NCBI RefSeq assembly: GCF_000828915.1
Contig: NZ_AP014569.1
Span: 1,116,001-1,180,000 of the forward strand
DNA from: Serpentinimonas maccroryi
Lineage (GTDB): Bacteria; Pseudomonadota; Gammaproteobacteria; Burkholderiales; Burkholderiaceae_C
Length of the DNA: 64,000 nt
Direction: 5' to 3'
Under the pieces are notes generated by a model. That model saw only the letters and a list, made by a program, of their open reading frames with translations, made no database searches and was not told the DNA's origin. The position numbers and the translations under genes are program-made. Below, one piece after another: positions 59,634 through 64,000 of this stretch. Position 1 is the stretch's first letter; the number at the start of each line of letters is the position of its first letter.

Positions 59634-60887
59634 TCAAACCGGGGCGGCCGGGCGTTGCATGGCGCAGCTCGTCGGGGTGCTGGCCACGTAGGCGTCGAAG
59701 CGGCGCACCAAGGCCAGCGTCATGCCGGTGTTCTCGGGGCTGTAGGGGTGCTGGGCATCGACGCGCTGCCAGCGCGTCAGAAACAGCGGCTGCTGCAACT
59801 GGTGGTCGGCGCGGCGCATTTCCACCGGGCCGCTGAAGCTGTTGAAGCGCAGCCCCGACATCGCGTGCGCCACCCGCACCGCGTTGGTCGAGCGCGCGTT
59901 TTGCATCGCCACCCCGAGCGCGTTCAGGATGTGGATGATCGAGCCGGTATAAAAATCGTCGTTGAAACGCTGGCGGAACTCGTTCATCCAGGTCTGCATC
60001 TGGCCGCCCATGTTGTAGTGGTTGTAGGCGATCTGGTACACGCGGCCTTCGGAGGCGGTGCCCAGCGCCGTCGGGGTGCCGGTGACGCCGGCGTAGTAGG
60101 TGAAAAAGCGGCCGCGGTAGCCGGCGTCGTTGGCGGCGCGAATGAGCAGCGTGAGGTCTGAGCCCCAGTTGCCGGTGATCACCGAATCGGCACCCGAGGC
60201 CATGATTTTGGCCACGTAGGGGGCAAAATCGCGCACCTGCGCCAGCGGGTGCAAGTCTTCGCCGACGATCTGGATGTCGGGCCGCTTGCGTGCCAGCATC
60301 TCTTTGGCAAAGCGCGCCACCTGGTGCCCGTGGGCGTAGTTCTGGTTGATCAGGAACACGCGCCGGATGGTGGGCTCGCCGCGGATGAAGGTGGTGAGCG
60401 CCTCCATCTTCATGGAGGTGTCGGCGTCGAAGCGGAAGTGCCAGAAACTGCAGCGGCTGTTGGTCAGATCCGGGTCCACCGCCGAGTGGTTCAAAAACAC
60501 CACTTCTTGGCCCGGGTTGCGGCTGTTGTGGCGGTTCACGGCCTCGATGATGGCCCCGGCGATGCCCGAGCTGTTGCCTTGCGAGATGAAGCGGATGCCG
60601 CGGCCGATCGCCGCCTGCATGGCGGTGAGGGTTTCGGAGGCGCTGAGCTTGTTGTCAAAGCCCTCGATCTCGAAACGCACCCCGGCCGGGTTGCCGGCGC
60701 CGCTGAATTTTTCGGCAAAAAACTGAAAACTGCGCAGCTGGTTGATCCCCACCGGCCCCATCAGACCGGATTGCGGGTCGATCAGGGCGATGCGCACGGT
60801 TTCGCCGCGCTGCGCCCACGCCGGTACGGCGGGCAAGGCGCTGGTGAGCAAGGCGGCGGCGGTGAGTTCGCGGCGAGTCAGCTTCAT
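59634..60887 (-). CDS. Periplasmic substrate-binding protein of LIV-type ABC transporter
   Basis: Extracytoplasmic binding protein of 417 residues, Peripla_BP_6 type. The N-terminus MKLTRRELTAAALL followed by an Ala-rich stretch to PAWA is a signal peptide with a twin-arginine pair (TRREL), so Tat export is possible. The mature part starts with VRIALIDPQSGLMGPVGINQ, the expected ligand-domain opening. A Ser-rich ligand-site segment QGNSSGIAGAIIEAVN and VFLNHSAVDPDLTNS follow. It is the first gene of the liv operon. The ligand is not evident; context favours a carboxylic acid. Confidence 0.9.
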   Translation of the reverse strand: MKLTRRELTAAALLTSALPAVPAWAQRGETVRIALIDPQSGLMGPVGINQLRSFQFFAEKFSGAGNPAGVRFEIEGFDNKLSASETLTAMQAAIGRGIRFISQGNSSGIAGAIIEAVNRHNSRNPGQEVVFLNHSAVDPDLTNSRCSFWHFRFDADTSMKMEALTTFIRGEPTIRRVFLINQNYAHGHQVARFAKEMLARKRPDIQIVGEDLHPLAQVRDFAPYVAKIMASGADSVITGNWGSDLTLLIRAANDAGYRGRFFTYYAGVTGTPTALGTASEGRVYQIAYNHYNMGGQMQTWMNEFRQRFNDDFYTGSIIHILNALGVAMQNARSTNAVRVAHAMSGLRFNSFSGPVEMRRADHQLQQPLFLTRWQRVDAQHPYSPENTGMTLALVRRFDAYVASTPTSCAMQRPAAPV

Positions 60888-61002
60888 GGGTTTGTCTCCT
60901 GTTGGTGGGGTTGTCGCCCATGCAGCTTAGCCACTTATGGGCTCAAACGCTCTAAGGGATTGCCCTAGCTGCTATCGCTTTGGTGACTGTGCCCCCCGCC
61001 GC

Positions 61003-62640
61003 TCATAATCCCGGCAGCCGGTAATCGCGCAACTGCTCCCTTAGCTTCATTTTTTGCATTTTTCCGGTGGCGCCCAGCGGGATCGACTCCAAAAAGATGA
61101 CGTCGTCGGGGACCTGCCATTTGGCGATCTTGCCGGCGTAGAAGTCGAGCAGTTGCTCGCGCGTCAGCTCCTGCCCGGGCTTTTTGACCACCACCACCAC
61201 CGGGCGCTCGTCCCACTTGGGGTGCGGCACGCCCACGCAAGCGGCCATCAGCACCGCCGGGTGCGCCATGGCGATGTTCTCGACGTCGATGGAGCCGATC
61301 CACTCGCCACCAGACTTGATCACGTCTTTGCTGCGGTCGGTGATCTGCATGAAGCCGTCGGCGTCGATGGTGGCCACGTCGCCGGTGGGGAACCAGCCGT
61401 CGAGCAGCGGCGGCGGGCCTTCGCCACGAAAATAATCGCGCACCACCCACGGCCCTTTGACCAGCAGCTCGCCCGCCGAACGCCCGTCCCAAGGCAGCTC
61501 GTGGCCGTGGGCATCGACGACCTTCATGTCGATGCCAAAGATCGCCCGCCCCTGCTTGAGGCGGATCTGCATCTGCTCGTCTTCGGGCAGGCTCAGGTGC
61601 TGGTTTTTGAGCGTGCACAGGGTGCCCAACGGGCTGAGCTCGGTCATGCCCCAAGCGTGCAGCACCTCGATGCCGTAGCGCTCCCTGAAAGCGCGGATCA
61701 TGGCCGGCGGGCAGGCCGAGCCGCCGATCACGGTGCGCTGCAGCTGCGGCAGCTTCAGATCGTGCTGCCCCATGTGCGTGAGCAGCATCTGCCACACCGT
61801 GGGCACACCGGCGGCAAAGCTCACGCCCTCGCTGGCCAGCAGCTCATAGACCGATTTGCCGTCGAGCGCCGGGCCGGGCAGCACCAGCTTGCAGCCGACC
61901 GCGCAAGCCGAATAGGGTATGCCCCAGGCGTTGACGTGAAACATGGGCACCACCGGCAGCACGCTGTCGCGCGCGCTCAGGCACATCACGTCGGGCAAGG
62001 CAGAGGCGTAGGCGTGCAGGATGGTCGATTGGTGGCTGTAGAGCACGCCCTTGGGGTTGCCGGTGGTGCCGCTGGTGTAGCACAGGCTGGAGGCGCTGCG
62101 CTCATCGAAGCGCGGCCAGTTGTAGCTGCCGCTGTGGCCCTCGATCCAGCTCTCGTAGCTGGTTAACGCGGGCACCTGCTCAACCCCGGGCAAGCTGGCC
62201 AGCGCGGCTGGGTCGCACAAGGCCACCCACAGGCGCACGCTCGGGCATTGGGCGGCGATGGCCTGCACGATGGGCCAAAAGGTGAGGTCGAAGCACAGCA
62301 CCTGGTCTTGGGCGTGGTTGACGATCCAAGCGATCTGCTGCGGCAGCAGGCGCGGGTTGATGGTGTGCAGCACGCGCCCAGAGCCGCTGACGCCGAAATA
62401 CAGCTCAAAATGGCGGTAGCCGTTCCAAGCCAGCGAGGCCACGCGCTCGCCTTGCTCGAGGCCCAGCGCGTCGATGGCTTGCGCCAACTGGCGCGAACGC
62501 TGCGCTGCCACGGCGTAGCTGCTGCGGTGGATGTCGCCCTCGACCCGGCGCGAGACGATTTCGACCTCGCCGTGGTGTCGGGCCGCGTGTTCAATCAGGT
62601 CTGAAATCAGCAGGGGTTGCTCTTGCATCAGGCCAAGCAT
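61003..62640 (-). CDS. Fatty-acyl-CoA ligase (medium/long chain, AlkK/DmdB-like)
   Basis: AMP-forming CoA ligase of 545 residues. It has the P-loop [12 protein letters not shown], the adenine-site [40 protein letters not shown] and the C-terminal Lys in [15 protein letters not shown]. This pattern resembles medium-chain and 3-methylthiopropionate CoA ligases. It probably activates the acid imported by the adjacent transporter for the downstream beta-oxidation enzymes. It lies 115 bases upstream of the binding-protein gene on the same strand and is divergent from selO. Confidence 0.93.
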   Translation of the reverse strand: MLGLMQEQPLLISDLIEHAARHHGEVEIVSRRVEGDIHRSSYAVAAQRSRQLAQAIDALGLEQGERVASLAWNGYRHFELYFGVSGSGRVLHTINPRLLPQQIAWIVNHAQDQVLCFDLTFWPIVQAIAAQCPSVRLWVALCDPAALASLPGVEQVPALTSYESWIEGHSGSYNWPRFDERSASSLCYTSGTTGNPKGVLYSHQSTILHAYASALPDVMCLSARDSVLPVVPMFHVNAWGIPYSACAVGCKLVLPGPALDGKSVYELLASEGVSFAAGVPTVWQMLLTHMGQHDLKLPQLQRTVIGGSACPPAMIRAFRERYGIEVLHAWGMTELSPLGTLCTLKNQHLSLPEDEQMQIRLKQGRAIFGIDMKVVDAHGHELPWDGRSAGELLVKGPWVVRDYFRGEGPPPLLDGWFPTGDVATIDADGFMQITDRSKDVIKSGGEWIGSIDVENIAMAHPAVLMAACVGVPHPKWDERPVVVVVKKPGQELTREQLLDFYAGKIAKWQVPDDVIFLESIPLGATGKMQKMKLREQLRDYRLPGL

Positions 62641-62734
62641 GGTTTGTGTCTCCGGTGGGTTGTCATGGCGCTATCTTAGTCGCGGCTCATCCCCACCGGC
62701 AACGGGGCCTAGCCGCGCAGGAGACAATGCCGGC

Positions 62735-64000
62735 ATGGAATTGCAAAGCAGCCGCTTCGAGTCGCTGGGCGCGGCCTTTTACACCCGGCTCGGGCCGCAG
62801 CCCTTGGCCGACCCGTATTGGGTGGGCTGCAGCCCCGCCGCCGTGGCCGACCTCGGCTTGCCCGCCGCTTGGCCGCACAGCGCCGCGCACCTGGCCCAAG
62901 CCAGCGGCAATGCGCTCGCGCCCGGCGCCTCGCCGCTGGCCAGCGTGTACAGCGGGCACCAGTTTGGCGTGTGGGCCGGCCAGTTGGGCGACGGCCGGGC
63001 GCTGCTGCTGGGCGAGCGCGCCGGGCCCGAGGCGCTGTGGGAGGTGCAGCTCAAGGGCAGCGGCCTGACGCCCTACTCGCGCATGGGCGATGGCCGCGCC
63101 GTGCTGCGCAGCTCGATCCGGGAGTTTCTGTGCAGCGAGGCCATGCACGCGCTGGGCGTGCCGAGCACGCGCGCCCTGTGCATCACCGGCTCGCCCACGG
63201 CCGTGCGGCGCGAGCGCATCGAAACGGCAGCCGTGGTCACGCGGCTGGCGCCGAGCTTCATCCGCTTCGGGCATTTTGAGCATTTTTCGCGGCGCGGGCT
63301 GCACGCCGAGCTGCGCGCCCTGACCGAGTTCGTGATTGCCCACCACTACCCCGATTGCGCTGCTTGGCCGCAACCGGCGCAGCGCACCGCCGCGCTGCTG
63401 GCAGCCGTGACGCGGCGCACCGCCGAGCTGCTGGCGCAATGGCAGGCGCTGGGCTTTTGCCACGGCGTGATGAACACCGACAACATGAGCATCTTGGGGC
63501 TGACGATCGACTACGGCCCGTTCCAGTTCATGGACGGCTTTGATCCGCAACACATCTGCAACCACTCCGATGACGGCGGCCGCTACGCCTGGGCGCAACA
63601 GCCGCGCATCGCGCTCTGGAACCTGTACTGCTTGGCGCAAGCGCTGTTGCCGCTGCTAGACGATCTGGAGCAGGCGCGCGCGGCCCTGCAGCCCTTCGAG
63701 AGCCACTTTGCCGGCGCGCTGCAGCAGCGCCTGAACGCCAAGCTGGGCCTGAGCGAGCTGCGCCCCGACGACGCCCAGCTGAGCGACGACCTGCTGCGCC
63801 TGCTGGCCGACGAGCGCGCCGATTTCACTTGGTTCTGGCGCTGCCTGAGCGACGGCGTGGCCGACTATGCGCACAGCGCCCGTGTGGCCGACCTAGGGCC
63901 AGCGCGTGCGCAGCTGCAGCAATCCGATGCCTTCGATGCCTGGGCGCGGCGCTGGCGCGAACGCTTGCGCAGCGAAGCCGCACACACGCCCGAACAGGCG
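62735..64000 (+). CDS. selO: Protein adenylyltransferase SelO (right part cut by window edge)
   Basis: Pseudokinase-fold enzyme that transfers AMP to Ser, Thr and Tyr of proteins, linked to redox stress. The 422 visible residues include [18 protein letters not shown], the nucleotide loop [33 protein letters not shown] and TRALCITGS. The catalytic [13 protein letters not shown] has Asn247, Asp249 and Asn250, followed by [13 protein letters not shown] (metal-binding Asp). The usual length is about 480-500, so roughly 70 residues are missing. ATG 62735 matches the family start [21 protein letters not shown] lies 11 bases upstream. Confidence 0.95.
   Translation, partial: MELQSSRFESLGAAFYTRLGPQPLADPYWVGCSPAAVADLGLPAAWPHSAAHLAQASGNALAPGASPLASVYSGHQFGVWAGQLGDGRALLLGERAGPEALWEVQLKGSGLTPYSRMGDGRAVLRSSIREFLCSEAMHALGVPSTRALCITGSPTAVRRERIETAAVVTRLAPSFIRFGHFEHFSRRGLHAELRALTEFVIAHHYPDCAAWPQPAQRTAALLAAVTRRTAELLAQWQALGFCHGVMNTDNMSILGLTIDYGPFQFMDGFDPQHICNHSDDGGRYAWAQQPRIALWNLYCLAQALLPLLDDLEQARAALQPFESHFAGALQQRLNAKLGLSELRPDDAQLSDDLLRLLADERADFTWFWRCLSDGVADYAHSARVADLGPARAQLQQSDAFDAWARRWRERLRSEAAHTPEQA

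Overview
The window is high-GC bacterial chromosome that looks like a betaproteobacterium of the order Burkholderiales, probably near Comamonadaceae. The evidence is lineage-typical small families (a DUF3460-like protein before scpA, a small Trp-rich protein, a DUF934 protein between cysI and cysH), a FdxA ferredoxin plus TrxB-like ferredoxin reductase, and a class I PHA synthase. No rRNA, tRNA or CRISPR array was seen.

Layout. 1-13.5 kb is housekeeping: a truncated acyl-CoA ligase, an alpha/beta hydrolase, prfB with its programmed +1 frameshift, pepN, fbp, a DUF3460-like gene, scpA, nadB, and on the other strand nadA-thiC-panD. 13.5-14.2 kb has a Trp-rich membrane protein and a cytochrome c. 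14.3-16.7 kb holds a hipBA toxin-antitoxin pair flanked by two 149-bp imperfect direct repeats, with a third partial inverted copy beside acs. 16.8-25 kb carries acs, class I fumarase, a conserved hypothetical, yggX, an MnmC-like FAD oxidoreductase and phaC. 25-32 kb is an assimilatory sulfate reduction cluster (cysI, DUF934, cysH, cysD, cysN) followed by fdxA and a ferredoxin reductase on the same strand.

32.2-44.9 kb is a lower-GC accessory island and the most interesting part. It holds a giant DUF4011-type helicase/nuclease gene of antiphage-defence architecture, cut near its 3' end by an IS1380-family element. The element has exact ends and a 5-bp target duplication, and conceptual removal restores one 2245-codon reading frame. 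Next is a remnant of an AAA ATPase gene, split by a complete 3372-bp ISPpu12-like ISL3 element with an 8-bp target duplication. That element carries a MerR regulator, a cation efflux protein, a second lspA and the transposase. The ATPase remnant also has an in-frame stop and lacks its 3' part, so the island is a decaying defence island.

44.9-64 kb returns to backbone, almost all on the minus strand: ldcA, a TadA-hydrolase fusion, a three-gene set related to 2-hydroxyacyl-CoA dehydratase activation, a thiolase, a bifunctional enoyl-CoA hydratase/3-hydroxyacyl-CoA dehydrogenase, a complete LIV-type ABC transporter and a second acyl-CoA ligase. Together the last six or seven genes look like uptake, CoA activation and beta-oxidation of an organic acid. 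The window ends inside selO on the plus strand.
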